From: Gaoshiqia sp050178015
GTDB taxonomy: Bacteria > Bacteroidota > Bacteroidia > Bacteroidales > Prolixibacteraceae
DNA length: 64,000 bases
Assembly: GCA_050178015.1 (NCBI GenBank)
Contig: JBFXGM010000030.1
Coordinates: forward strand, 1-64,000
Direction of reading: 5' to 3'
In this document: piece after piece, positions 1 to 9,900 of the stretch
How positions within the stretch are numbered: position 1 is the stretch's first letter
Layout: each line of letters opens with the position of its first letter
Made by a program: the position numbers and the translations under genes
Notes under the pieces: generated by a model
The model's input: only the letters and a program-made list of their open reading frames with translations
What the model was told of the DNA's origin: nothing
The model's database searches: none

Positions 1-548
1 ATTTGAAACTGTTTGATTTTATCAATGTATTTTTCTGCGAATTTGCCGTCAGTCATCACATCTTCATTCATAAAAACCGCAATGGGTTTGGCTACAAAAA
101 CGGTATGGTCGCCAGTCGTAATCTGGTCAATTACTTTACATTCAATATTCAAGAAACACTCTTCAATCATTGGAGCGTTAATCTTGTCCGATTGCATTGG
201 TGTTAAACCCGTTTCGGCAAATTTGTCCACTTCATTGCTGTGTGTGGTTCCTACCTTAAGTATGGCTTCGGTAAGTTCCGGAGTTGGCAGGTTTAGCCCA
301 AATTCCTTGGTTTCGTTAATCAGCGCGTGGCAGGCACGGTAAGAATCTTCGCTTTTTTCACCATTTCCGACAGATGCTGTAAACAAAAGCGGACTATGAG
401 AAGTTGGAGTTACCCAGCAAGCTGTAATTATTCCATTGATAGATTTTTCGGCGTTGCAGCAGGTAAGCATTACAACCTGCCCGTTGCTTAATAACCAGGA
501 GAGTTTCATTACTTCCGGTCCATTTAAATCAAATTCAGCTTTTTTCAT
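1..548 (-). CDS. Flavin reductase family protein (3' end cut by window edge)
   Basis: The minus-strand frame is open from ATG at 546-548 to the left edge, giving 182 codons without a stop, so the C-terminus lies outside the window. The protein begins MKKAEFDLNGPEVMKLSW and contains the pattern of the FMN-binding split-barrel flavin reductase-like family: a substrate segment VMLTCCNAEKSINGIITACW, then SPLLFTASVGNGEKSEDS, then FGLNLPTPEL. Members bind FMN and reduce flavin with NAD(P)H, or act as flavoredoxin-like electron carriers; the substrate cannot be told here. It lies 11 bases after the upstream lipoprotein gene in the same direction, so the two may be co-transcribed. Family call is fairly sure, exact role is not. 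Confidence 0.75.
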   Translation of the reverse strand, partial: MKKAEFDLNGPEVMKLSWLLSNGQVVMLTCCNAEKSINGIITACWVTPTSHSPLLFTASVGNGEKSEDSYRACHALINETKEFGLNLPTPELTEAILKVGTTHSNEVDKFAETGLTPMQSDKINAPMIEECFLNIECKVIDQITTGDHTVFVAKPIAVFMNEDVMTDGKFAEKYIDKIKQFQ

Positions 549-559
549 GATTTTTTTGA

Positions 560-1381
560 TTAATAGTAAGTGTACTCTCTCAAAGCAACGATGAATGGCT
601 TTTCGTGAACAAATGACACAGCTTTCGTCCAGTTACCTGCATCGTCGTATTCATATTCATACCGGTTCGTTTCTGATTTTCCGGTGATTTTGCTGTAAAC
701 TTCCTGCGTTTCCCATGAACCATAATCGTTGTAGGTAAAGTTCATTCCCATTCTTACAGAATCGTTTCTTGAAACTGTATATCCCATCAATTGGCCGGAA
801 GAATTATACATCCATTCGTATTTACTGGTTGGTTCCCCTTTAAAATTATAAAATTGGAAGGTTTTGTTATTCCGGTTTTCATTCAATTCCAAAACACCAC
901 TGCTTCTTAATGTATCAGCTTGCGGGTTAATAATTTTCCACCGGTAACTGGTATCATTTATTTTCGTAATTTCCTGTTTTCCTGCAATTGAATCTTTTAC
1001 AAAAAAACTTGCATTCACCGGGTAGCCAGCTTCATTTTTTATAATCCACGATTCATACGGGTCATCATTTTCATTGAAATGAATTACTCTTTCAGCAAGG
1101 CCCGATTCATTAAACTGAACCATAAAATCAGGAGTCCAGCTTAACGTGTCTCGCGCAGCAATGTTGAGCCGTTCGCCGGCTTCAATTTTTCCTTCGTTCA
1201 CTATTGGCCAGAAATTCAACTCTTTCATTTCCTTCACTTTTTTATGAACAATTTCAGGGAAAAGTTCATAGGGTGTAAATACCCCAACTACTGTTGTGTC
1301 ACTTGGTTTGATAGCTGTTTTTTTGTCAGAACATTGCATAAACAGGATTGCAATGAATAGGAATGCAATTAATTTTTTCAT
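560..1381 (-). CDS. Putative lipoprotein with YD-repeat-like C-terminus
   Basis: A 273-residue protein that starts with a type II signal peptide, MKKLIAFLFIAILFMQCSDKK. The Cys at about residue 17 would be lipidated, and the following SDKK gives no strong acidic surface-export signal. The rest is hydrophilic and beta-rich, with short aromatic repeats such as YNSSGQLMGY and YEYEYDDAGNWTKA, which resemble the YD/RHS-like toast-rack repeats of secreted Bacteroidota proteins. I do not recognise a specific function. It is probably anchored in the envelope and lies 11 bases before the flavin reductase gene. Confidence 0.7.
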   Translation of the reverse strand: MKKLIAFLFIAILFMQCSDKKTAIKPSDTTVVGVFTPYELFPEIVHKKVKEMKELNFWPIVNEGKIEAGERLNIAARDTLSWTPDFMVQFNESGLAERVIHFNENDDPYESWIIKNEAGYPVNASFFVKDSIAGKQEITKINDTSYRWKIINPQADTLRSSGVLELNENRNNKTFQFYNFKGEPTSKYEWMYNSSGQLMGYTVSRNDSVRMGMNFTYNDYGSWETQEVYSKITGKSETNRYEYEYDDAGNWTKAVSFVHEKPFIVALREYTYY

Positions 1382-1401
1382 GATTTTTGGATTTTTAGTT
1401 G

Positions 1402-1438
1402 TTAGTCAAGCCCTCACTCAAAATGAGTGCATGACTAA
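1402..1438. other. Two-part inverted repeat between lipoprotein gene and hydrolase remnant
   Basis: Outer arms TTAGTCA (1402-1408) and TGACTAA (1432-1438) enclose inner arms CACTCA (1415-1420) and TGAGTG (1424-1429). The structure lies just 3' of the stop of the hydrolase remnant and 5' of the lipoprotein start, both on the minus strand. It may be the old terminator of the hydrolase gene or an operator for the lipoprotein gene. No strong T-tract follows. Confidence 0.4.
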
Positions 1439-1445
1439 AACAGCG

Positions 1446-1625
1446 TTATAAATTATAATTCCCATTAATTACTTTACGAAGTTGTTCAGTAAGTAGTTCA
1501 TTAAATTCTTCAGGGTGAGAAAGCATAGAAAAATGACTAAGCCCGTCCATCCTCAAGTCGTAAAAATTGACGCCATGCTCCCGGAATGCTTTTACATCGG
1601 GCTTTGATTCTGATGCAATGCTGAT
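1446..1625 (-). pseudogene. 3' remnant of an alpha/beta hydrolase
   Basis: The minus strand from 1625 to the stop at 1446-1448 encodes 59 residues that read like the C-terminal end of an alpha/beta hydrolase: FYDLRMDGLSHFSMLSHPEE, in which the His of SHF sits where the catalytic His of the family is found, followed by FNELLTEQLRKVI. No start codon is available, because an in-frame TAG stands at 1626-1628. Traces of similar sequence may continue a few dozen bases further, to another in-frame stop. The cutC gene begins less than 100 bases away on the other strand, so the 5' part of the hydrolase has been lost. Decay or deletion is inferred. Confidence 0.65.
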
Positions 1626-1693
1626 CTAGCTCCGGGCTTTTGGTATTGATGAAAATTGGTCAAGACAGGTTCTCGTGTAAAGAACTATCTAAC

Positions 1694-1701
1694 TATCTTT
1701 A
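1694..1701 (+). promoter_or_regulatory. Candidate -7 box for cutC
   Basis: TATCTTTA differs from the Bacteroidota -7 consensus TAnnTTTG only at the last base and lies 20 bases before the ATG at 1721. It supports that start over the upstream in-frame codon at 1640, which would lie before the box. Confidence 0.35.
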
Positions 1702-1720
1702 CCATTCCAACAAAACGATC

Positions 1721-2329
1721 ATGATAAAAGAAGCCTGTATTGAAAATTTTGCCGAAGCACTGGCCGCGCAGCAAGCCGGCGCCAACCGGGTTGAACTCTG
1801 CGAAAACCTGCAGGTCGGCGGCACCACCCCATCCTTTGGAACCATTAAAATGTGTGTGGAAAAGCTGGCGATCCCAGCCTTTGTGATGATCCGGCCACGG
1901 GGTGGCAACTTTGTATATTCGCCGGACGAGTTGGAAATCATGAAATCCGATATTGACATTTGCAAACAACTTGGTGTACCTGCTGTTGTATTCGGGTTGC
2001 TGACCCCGACCGGTGAGATTGATGTAAAAAAAACACGCGAACTCATTGAACGCGCCAGGCCAATGCAGGTCACTTTTCATAAAGCCTTCGACGAGTTGAC
2101 CGATCCGTTGGCCGGAATGGAAATCTTGATCCGCATAGGCGCCGACCGCATACTTACCTCGGGAACAAAAGCAACAGCCGAAGAAGGCATGGACATGCTG
2201 AACCAATTGATAGAAAAAGCAAGCGGACGAATCACCATTGTGGCCGCCGGAAAAGTAACCAAAGAAAACTTGCCTGAACTAAGCAAATTAATCCGCACCG
2301 ACGAATTTCACGGAAAGAAGATCGTATAA
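1721..2329 (+). CDS. cutC: CutC family protein
   Basis: A 202-residue protein when begun at ATG 1721 (MIKEACIENFAEALAAQQAG). It shows the CutC TIM-barrel pattern: GANRVELCENLQVGGTTPS, VMIRPRGGNFVYS, VFGLLTPTGEID, VTFHKAFDELTDP, RILTSGTKATAEEG and IVAAGKVTKENL. CutC was named for copper homeostasis, but in many bacteria its role is not established. An upstream in-frame ATG at 1640 would add 27 residues unlike the family, and a -7-like box at 1694 supports the shorter start. The protein is slightly shorter than typical members of about 240 residues; the missing part is at the C-terminus. It stands alone next to a hydrolase remnant. Confidence 0.85.
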   Translation: MIKEACIENFAEALAAQQAGANRVELCENLQVGGTTPSFGTIKMCVEKLAIPAFVMIRPRGGNFVYSPDELEIMKSDIDICKQLGVPAVVFGLLTPTGEIDVKKTRELIERARPMQVTFHKAFDELTDPLAGMEILIRIGADRILTSGTKATAEEGMDMLNQLIEKASGRITIVAAGKVTKENLPELSKLIRTDEFHGKKIV

Positions 2330-2508
2330 CCGAAATTCTGCACGTGTCAAGTTAAAAGTGAAAAGGCAAAACAAACATCCACAGTAGGATTGACCAACAA
2401 AGTTGAACAGGCTGTTTTCATTTCCGCGAGAATGTTGTATTTTAGTTAAGCAGAAATTCATTTTGATGCCCCTATCAACGTCCATCAAAAATAACGGACC
2501 TATCGACC

Positions 2509-4986
2509 ATGACAGAGATTAAAAATGACCAGCTTCAATTAGCTTCGGATTTTGTACGCTTCACCAACCAAAACATCTTTTTGACCGGGAAAGCCGGGAC
2601 CGGAAAAACCACCTTCCTGAAAAACCTGAAACGCGAGTCGCCCAAGCGCATGGTTGTAGTTGCGCCAACCGGCGTGGCTGCCATTAATGCCGGTGGGGTC
2701 ACCATTCATTCCTTCTTCCAGGTTTCGTTCGGACCACAGGTGCCCCAGGAAAATCCAGCCATGAGCGTCAGCAGCCCAACCGGATTAAATGCGCCTACCA
2801 ACATCAAACGGTACAGCCAGGAAAAAATCAACATCATCCGCAGCCTCGATTTGCTGGTAATCGATGAGATCAGCATGGTGCGTGCCGATTTGCTGGACGC
2901 GATTGACGAGGTATTGCGCCGTTTCCGCGACCGGCGAAAACCTTTTGGCGGCGTACAACTTTTAATGATCGGCGATTTGCAGCAGCTCGCCCCAGTGGTG
3001 AAAGAAGACGAATGGAACATTCTGAAAAGCTATTACGACACCTGCTACTTTTTCAGCAGCCGCGCGCTCCGGCAATCCAATTTTATCAGCATCGAACTGC
3101 GTCACATCTATCGCCAAAGCGATGAAAAATTCATCAACCTTCTTAACCAAATCCGTGAAAACAATATTGATGCAAACACGCTTACCGAACTGAACAAACG
3201 CTATATCCCAAACTTTAAGCCAACTGACGAAGAGGGCTACATCACACTGACTACACATAATTACCAGGCCCAGCAAATCAACCAAACGAAGCTGAAGGAG
3301 CTGAAAACAAAGGAACATTTTTTTGAAGCCAATGTACACCTTGATTTTCCGGAATACCTGTACCCCACCGATTTTGAACTGGTTTTAAAAACAGGCGCCC
3401 AAGTGATGTTTGTAAAAAACGACAGCTCGCCTGAAAAACGCTATTTCAACGGAAAGATTGGAAAAATCACCCATATTTTCGAAGACACCATCGAAGTTTC
3501 CTGCAAAGGCGATTTTGAACCCATTACAGTTGAACGCGAAACCTGGCAGAATGCCAAATACTCACTCGACCCGGAAACCAAAGAAATAAAAGAAGAAGTG
3601 ATTGGCACGTTTGAACAATTTCCGCTGAAACTGGCCTGGGCCATTACCATCCATAAAAGCCAGGGACTCACCTTCGAAAAGGCCATCATCAACGCCCGGT
3701 TGTCGTTTGCCCATGGACAGGTTTACGTGGCGCTCAGCCGCTGCAAATCATTGGAAGGAATGGTATTGAGTTCCCCCATCGAACCGCAAAGTATTAAAAA
3801 TGACGGCACCGTGCGTTCGTTCACTCAACAGGTTGAAGAAAACCAGCCCGGTGAGAAAGAACTATCCGGTTCGCGAAAAATTTACCAGCAACAACTGCTG
3901 AGCGAACTTTTCGATTTCAAACCCATTTTATGGCAGCTCCAGTACCTTCAGAAATTATGTACCGAACACGGCGCCTTGTTGCTGGGCAACCTGCCGCAAA
4001 CACTTCAACAGGTTTTGCCCGACATGAAAGCCGACATGCTGGAAGTATCCGAAAAATTCGACCGGCAAATCCGGCAACTGATCAGCCTGACAGCGGATGC
4101 AGAAGCTAATGACCAACTTCAGGAACGGGTAACAAAAGCCAGCGCTTACTTTTTGGAGAAACTGGAAAGCCTCGTCATCCAACCCCTTCAGAAGACAGGC
4201 TTCCAGACCGACAACGCGGCCATCCGGAAAAGTTTTCACGAAGGGATGGAAAAACTACATCGCGAGCTCGCCATCAAGAAAAGTGTGCTAAGTTGTTGCC
4301 TGAATGGCTTCCAACTGAAAACCTATCTGGAGACCAAGGCAAAAGCCTCCATATCGCCCGGATTCAGGCCCCAAACTACCGATCATGCATTGGCGGCTTC
4401 GTCCTCGCATCCCGATTTTTTCAACACGATAAACACCTGGCGACTGAAACAGTCGAAAGCACAACGAGTTCCTGTCGCAAAAATCATTCCGCAGAATACA
4501 CTGGCCGAAATTGCCGAAAAACTGCCGCCCACCTTAATCCAGCTTAAAGCCATCAAAGGAATGGGAGGCAAAAAGATGCAGCAATATGGCCGCGAAATCC
4601 TGGAAATGGCCATCGCTTATCGGAAGGAAAAAGGCCTGGAGCTGCCCAAACATGCTGAAAAAGAACCCGCCAAAGCCTTGCTCGATTCAAAACACATCAG
4701 TTTTAACCTGTTCGTTTCCGGCAAAACAGTTGATGAAATTGCCAAAGAGCGGGAAATGGCCCTTTCGACCATTGAAGGGCACCTGGCCCATTTTGTCGGC
4801 AGCGGAGAATTGGAGATTAAACGTTTGGTATCCTCTGAAAAGCAAAAAACCATTGCTGAATTGGTAAGTAAGAATCCAAGCCTGTCATTTGGCGAACTTA
4901 AAGCAGCATTGGGTGAAAGTTACAGTTACTCTGAAATACGGTTTGTAATGAAATACCTGGAAGCAACCAATCAATCGGCAAAATAA
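2509..4986 (+). CDS. Pif1/RecD-like helicase with C-terminal HRDC and winged-helix domains
   Basis: An 825-residue cytoplasmic protein. Walker A is GKAGTGKT at residues 27-34, Walker B is VIDEISMV near 117-124, a sensor segment is MIGDLQQLAPVV, and a superfamily 1 motif near residue 382 reads HKSQGLTFEKA, followed by GQVYVALSRC. This is the layout of Pif1/RecD-like helicases. After about residue 480 comes a helical middle region. An HRDC-type segment follows (IPQNTLAEIAEKLPPTLIQL with AIKGMGGKKMQQYG), then an HTH_40-type end (HISFNLFVSGKTVDEIAKER). It likely acts in DNA repair, R-loop or replication-fork processing; this is inference from the family. It begins alone after a 179-base gap with no clear promoter. 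Confidence 0.85.
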   Translation: MTEIKNDQLQLASDFVRFTNQNIFLTGKAGTGKTTFLKNLKRESPKRMVVVAPTGVAAINAGGVTIHSFFQVSFGPQVPQENPAMSVSSPTGLNAPTNIKRYSQEKINIIRSLDLLVIDEISMVRADLLDAIDEVLRRFRDRRKPFGGVQLLMIGDLQQLAPVVKEDEWNILKSYYDTCYFFSSRALRQSNFISIELRHIYRQSDEKFINLLNQIRENNIDANTLTELNKRYIPNFKPTDEEGYITLTTHNYQAQQINQTKLKELKTKEHFFEANVHLDFPEYLYPTDFELVLKTGAQVMFVKNDSSPEKRYFNGKIGKITHIFEDTIEVSCKGDFEPITVERETWQNAKYSLDPETKEIKEEVIGTFEQFPLKLAWAITIHKSQGLTFEKAIINARLSFAHGQVYVALSRCKSLEGMVLSSPIEPQSIKNDGTVRSFTQQVEENQPGEKELSGSRKIYQQQLLSELFDFKPILWQLQYLQKLCTEHGALLLGNLPQTLQQVLPDMKADMLEVSEKFDRQIRQLISLTADAEANDQLQERVTKASAYFLEKLESLVIQPLQKTGFQTDNAAIRKSFHEGMEKLHRELAIKKSVLSCCLNGFQLKTYLETKAKASISPGFRPQTTDHALAASSSHPDFFNTINTWRLKQSKAQRVPVAKIIPQNTLAEIAEKLPPTLIQLKAIKGMGGKKMQQYGREILEMAIAYRKEKGLELPKHAEKEPAKALLDSKHISFNLFVSGKTVDEIAKEREMALSTIEGHLAHFVGSGELEIKRLVSSEKQKTIAELVSKNPSLSFGELKAALGESYSYSEIRFVMKYLEATNQSAK

Positions 4987-5069
4987 ACTACACAAGAAAC
5001 ATCTTCACTGTTTCTTAATCACTTAATTGAAAAATATTGATAGTTTTATCCGCAATTAACAGTGCTGAA

Positions 5070-5660
5070 ATGAATGGAACTCCGGCGAGTGAAAAAACGA
5101 AACAGCTGGTAAAGCGGTTAAAAGAAGGAGACATGAAAGCCTTCGATATACTTTACCGGCAATACAGTGAACGGCTGTATGGTTTTGCCTTTTCCATTCT
5201 GAAAAACCGCGAAGATGCCAAAGAGATTGTACAGGAGACTTTTCTGAAACTGTGGAACAAACGTATGGAAATCCACCCCAACCAATCGTTGAATGCTTAT
5301 CTTTTCACCATATCTCACAACATTTCCATCGACCTGATCCGAAAACGACTGAAGGACGAAAAGTATGCCGAATATTTAAAAACCCATGTAACCAAAGAGG
5401 GAACAGAAACAGAGAACCTCTTTCATTTCAACGAATTGACCTACAAGCTTCAAGAAGCTATTCAGCAATTACCCGAACAACGCATGCGCATTTTTCAGAT
5501 GAGCCGGGAGGAAGGCCTCAGTCATGCCGAAATTGCAACGGCACTCAACATTTCCGTAAAAACGGTTGAAAACCAAATCAACCTGTCCTTAAAATCCATC
5601 CGGGGAAAATTGAATTCAGGAGAACTGAAATCATTTCTTTTTACTTCTCTATTCATCTAA
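5070..5660 (+). CDS. ECF RNA polymerase sigma factor of the PUL
   Basis: A 196-residue sigma-70 family factor from ATG 5070 (MNGTPASEKTKQLVKRLKEG). A TTG at 5037 in frame is less likely. Region 2 includes FDILYRQYSERLYGFAFSIL and DAKEIVQETFLKLWNKR; region 4 includes LPEQRMRIFQMSREEGLSHA and EIATALNISVKTVENQI, a helix-turn-helix. This is the Bacteroides-type ECF family that pairs with FecR anti-sigma proteins. It is followed at 143 bases by such a FecR gene and then by a SusC with an STN domain, so it most likely drives transcription of the PUL at 5.8-20.9 kb. Direct evidence for its promoters is not visible beyond one candidate site at 5706. Confidence 0.92.
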   Translation: MNGTPASEKTKQLVKRLKEGDMKAFDILYRQYSERLYGFAFSILKNREDAKEIVQETFLKLWNKRMEIHPNQSLNAYLFTISHNISIDLIRKRLKDEKYAEYLKTHVTKEGTETENLFHFNELTYKLQEAIQQLPEQRMRIFQMSREEGLSHAEIATALNISVKTVENQINLSLKSIRGKLNSGELKSFLFTSLFI

Positions 5661-5705
5661 TCAACGATAAATTACAAAAAATTCATTTTTTCCCTAATTT
5701 TTCTT

Positions 5706-5734
5706 GGGGGATACAACCATCTTCTGCGTATTAC
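5706..5734 (+). promoter_or_regulatory. Candidate ECF-type promoter before fecR
   Basis: GGGGGATAC at 5706-5714 and CGTATTA at 5727-5733, 12 bases apart, lie in the gap between the sigma and FecR genes. A G-rich -35 with a short -10 would suit an ECF promoter and autoregulation. There is only one copy to judge from, so this is a guess. Confidence 0.22.
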
Positions 5735-5802
5735 CTCTGAACTTCTGAAAATCACTCTTGGCTTGGAGCTAACCAGAGTTCAGTTTTTTAAATCATTATC
5801 GA

Positions 5803-6855
5803 ATGGACAAATCTGAAAATATAGTTTCACTGATAGAAAAATACCTGAACAATGACTGCAATCCGGAAGAGCTTGCCCGGATGATACAGTTGTTTCAATC
5901 GGATGAGCACAAGGAACAGTTGCGGATGCTGCTTTTCGAATACTGGCAACATTCTCCTTCATCCCGCCATAAAATCGGGGAAGGCGAACATAACCAGATG
6001 CTCGACTCCATTCATCATCAGATTAATCTGGAACAAAAAGCGAAACAACCGATCCTCCGAAAATTATACCAGTATGCTCAGAGGACTGCCGCCATCCTGT
6101 TTATCCCTTTGCTGCTAGCCAGTGTCTGGATGTTCTACCAAAACGCCAATTATGCCACAAGCGGGCAATATATTACGCTGGAAACACCCATGGGCTCGAA
6201 ACTGAAAACGGTATTGCCCGATGGCACCGAAGTTTGGCAAAACGGCGGAACAACCTTGCAGTATCCTAGTCAGTTCACGAAAAAGAACCGCGAAGTCATC
6301 CTCACCGGAGAAGCCTATTTCCATGTTTCATCCGATAAAAAGCATCCGTTTGAAGTAAAAACAACTGATGGCACCATCACGGTTACCGGCACCCGATTTA
6401 ATGTTTCGGCATTCGCAAACGATGATTATTCTTCCGTTGTGCTTGAAGAAGGAAAAGTTTACTTTACACCGGCCAATAACGAGAAAATGGAAATTGAATT
6501 GGTCCCCACCGAACAACTTATCTACCAGAAAGAATCCGGTTCATTGACAAAACAAAAAGTGGACGTGGAAAAATATACCGCATGGACCGAAGGAAAACTT
6601 ATTTTCAGAAATGACCCGCTGGAAGAAGTAATCACCCGTTTGAGCAGATGGTACAATACTGCAATTGAGCTGAAAGATCCAACCGGAAAACTGGGCAAAC
6701 ACCCGTTTACCATGACCATCCAAAACGAAACGTTACCCCAAGTATTGGAGTATCTTTCCAATGCTGCCGGATTTCGTTTAGAACAATACACCATAAGCCC
6801 CCAACAAAGCAGCAGTATGACAAGAACTAAATACGTGATCTCAAGACACAATTAA
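5803..6855 (+). CDS. FecR family anti-sigma factor
   Basis: A 350-residue inner-membrane protein. Residues 1-85 are cytoplasmic and would hold the sigma factor. One membrane helix lies near residues 88-108 (AAILFIPLLLASVWMFY). The periplasmic FecR domain follows (ETPMGSKLKTVLPDGTEVWQ, then REVILTGEAYFHVSSDKKHP and VTGTRFNVSAF), and the C-terminal DUF4974-like domain reads DPLEEVITRLSRWYN. In known systems, contact between the STN domain of the SusC transporter and the FecR C-terminus leads to release of the sigma factor. Its place between the sigma and SusC genes fits this exactly. Confidence 0.93.
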   Translation: MDKSENIVSLIEKYLNNDCNPEELARMIQLFQSDEHKEQLRMLLFEYWQHSPSSRHKIGEGEHNQMLDSIHHQINLEQKAKQPILRKLYQYAQRTAAILFIPLLLASVWMFYQNANYATSGQYITLETPMGSKLKTVLPDGTEVWQNGGTTLQYPSQFTKKNREVILTGEAYFHVSSDKKHPFEVKTTDGTITVTGTRFNVSAFANDDYSSVVLEEGKVYFTPANNEKMEIELVPTEQLIYQKESGSLTKQKVDVEKYTAWTEGKLIFRNDPLEEVITRLSRWYNTAIELKDPTGKLGKHPFTMTIQNETLPQVLEYLSNAAGFRLEQYTISPQQSSSMTRTKYVISRHN

Positions 6856-6885
6856 AAACGACACAACCAATGAAGAAAAAATAAT

Positions 6886-6913
6886 AAGGGAAAGTGCTGC
6901 AACACCTTCCCTT
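6886..6913 (+). other. Hairpin between fecR and susC
   Basis: Arms AAGGGAAAGTG (6886-6896) and CACCTTCCCTT (6903-6913) pair over 11 positions with one mismatch around a 6-base loop. No T-tract follows, so it is more likely an mRNA-processing or stabilising element than a terminator. It lies in the 118-base gap before susC, where a step-up in expression would be expected. Confidence 0.45.
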
Positions 6914-6973
6914 GTGGTCACTCAGAATAACAACATCGGTAATTTATTGTCAAACTAAAACCATTACAAAATT

Positions 6974-9900
6974 ATGGAAAAATTACGAAAAAGGTTTGGC
7001 CCGGATAGTTATTATCCGCAAGTCAAAAAAATTGTAAGATGTATGAAATTAACTGCACTACTGGTTCTTATCGCCATCAGCCAGGCGCTGGCGATCAATT
7101 CCTACTCACAAGGAACACGGTTGTCGCTGAATATGAGTAACACCAGCGTGAAAAACGTATTGATGGAAATCGAACAAAACAGCGAATTTTTCTTTCTGTA
7201 CAGCAACGAGTTGATTGATGTCAACCGCAGAGTAAGCATTAATCTTTCAGAAAAAAAGGTAAATGAAGTGCTGGACGAAGTTTTCCGCGGCACCAATGTA
7301 AAATACGACATCAAAGACCGGCAAATTATCCTCAGTCCGGCACAACAAGAAAATGTTGGCTCAGTTTATACCCGTCAGCAACCCGCCTTGGCCCGTGGGT
7401 CGGTGTCCGATGAAAGCGGCAGTCCCATCCCCGGGGCAACCGTAATGCAAAAAGGCACTTCGAAGGGAACCATCACCGACTTTGACGGGAATTTCAGCAT
7501 CGAAGTATCGGGAACCAACCCGGTCCTTATTTTCTCTTTTGTCGGGATGAAGAGTGAGGAAGTCAGCTACACCGGTCAGCAAACCATCAATGTCATCCTC
7601 AAAGCCGATGTTGTTGGCCTGGAGGAGGTTGTAGCCATCGGCTATGGTAAAAACTCGCGTAAAAACCTATCGAGCGCTGTTACCTCCATAAAGTCAGACG
7701 ATCTGAACAGGGGAGCTATTGCCGATGTTGGAACCTTGTTACAGGGTAAAGTACCAGGATTGAATATCTCATCCAGTGGAGACCCAACACGCGGAGCAAC
7801 CATTATCATGCGCGGATCATCAACCATTAATAGTTCGCAAAGTCCTTTCTATGTAATCGACGGTGTTCCCGGCGCCGACATTTCGCTGATTGCTCCCGAC
7901 GATATCGTTTCAGTGGATGTATTGAAAGATGCGGCAGCAACTTCAATCTATGGTAACCGCGCTGCGAATGGTGTGATCATGATTACCACCAAAAGAGGTA
8001 AAAAAGACCTGGAGCAAATATCCTATAACGGTTACGTAGGTATCGAAAGTGTTTCGAACCAACTCGACATGATGGATGCCAATCAGTTGCGATCTTTCCT
8101 TGATAAAAACAACATGAGTTTTGCTCCCGAAGATGATATGGGCGCGAATACCAACTGGCAAAAAGAAATCCAGCGCTCAGCGGCAATTTCAACCAGCCAC
8201 AACCTGTCGTACAGCGGAGGCAATGAGCGTAGCAATTACATCGCCAGTATTACGTATATCGACAAACAGGGTATTTTGCTCAGCAGTAACCAAAATCGCA
8301 TTGTTGCGCGGATGGCCATCGAACAGTTAGCATTTAATGATAAGGTGAAGTTTGGTCTGAGCGTGACCAATTCCAACGTTAAAAACACAAAAGTACCTCA
8401 GCGAAACACAGCCTTGTTGCAAGCGGCCAAGTACCTGCCTGTAACCAGTCCCAAAAATGAAGATGGTACCTATTTCGAAAACTTCAACCATTCGGGCTAC
8501 TTTAACCCACTGGCTATCATCGAACAAGCTGATGACGATTCAAAAATAAACACCTTGCTTGGTAATTTCACCACAGAAGTGACCCTGCCCTATGGTTTCA
8601 AATACAACCTGAATGTAGCCTACCAAAAAAGTACTTCGCTGAACGGAGAATACTACAACAGTTATTATGCAACCAATTACAACAGTGCCCAATTTTATAA
8701 CAATCCCGATCCACCAGCGGTACACTCCATCATCAATTTTGGTGACAACGGGCTTGCCATCAGGAGCTCCTACCAAAACACCAATGTAATTCTTGAGAAT
8801 TACCTGACTTGGGCCAAAGAATTTGGCAAACACAATATCAACACTGTTTTGGGCTATTCCTGGCAGGATAATGTATATGGCGATGGATTTACCGCATCAA
8901 ACACAAATTTCCCGGTCGATAATGTAAGCTACAACAACTTAGCTTTAGGAAACTATGCTGCGGTAAACGGATTCATTGTTAATTTTGGCGATGCATATGC
9001 TTACCAGAAAACTCGCCTGATCTCCGATTTTGCCCGTTTAAACTATAGCTTCGACAACAAGTATATGTTGCAGGCTTCAATCCGCCGAGATGGCAGTTCG
9101 GTGTTCGGCGACAACAACGAATGGGGATATTTCCCATCGGTAGGTTTAGCCTGGCGAATTGACCAGGAAGGATTTATGGAATCGCAAAGTCTGTTCAGCG
9201 ACTTAAAACTACGCGGTAGTTTCGGGGTAACCGGGAACTCATCAGGCTTTAATGCTTATACTGCTCAGTTTATCGTTGGTCCGCTGGGTACTTATTACTC
9301 GCAAGGCAATCAAATTTTTGCCTACGGTCCGAACCAGGCAGCAAATCCTGATTTGGCCTGGGAAAAAACAGCCACCACCAACCTTGGTTTGGATTTTACG
9401 GTACTGAACGGGAAATTAAGTGGTTATGTTGAAGTTTACAACAAAAAGACCACGGATATGATTTACACGTACTCCGTAAATACTGTATTAGTCCCCGCCG
9501 GGGTCATTACTGCCAACGGTGGTGAGATGTCGAACAAAGGAGTTGAAATCAGCTTAAATGCAACTCCAGTAAAATCCAGAAACTTTAGTTGGACTAGCAA
9601 CATTAACCTGGCCCACAACAAAAACGTGATTAAAAAGCTGGAAAATGCCTTATTCACAGGTGGAGACTCAATCCGGATTACACAGCCTGATGGTGGTGGC
9701 CAAACCGGAAGTACCCTTCAAATTTTGAAAGAAGGCAAACCAATCGGTCAGTTCTTCACGCTCCAGTATGCCGGCAAAAATTCGGAAGGGGTTTCGCAAT
9801 ATGTTGCCGCCGACGGAAGCCTGACGACTAACCCGGCAATCGGCGTTGATTATCACTATCTGGGGAGCCCCCAACCCAAATTATTGATGGGGTGGACCAA

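Noticed and set aside
2077..2298. Small minus-strand frames inside cutC
   Set aside because: They are antisense to a clear CutC frame and carry no motif.
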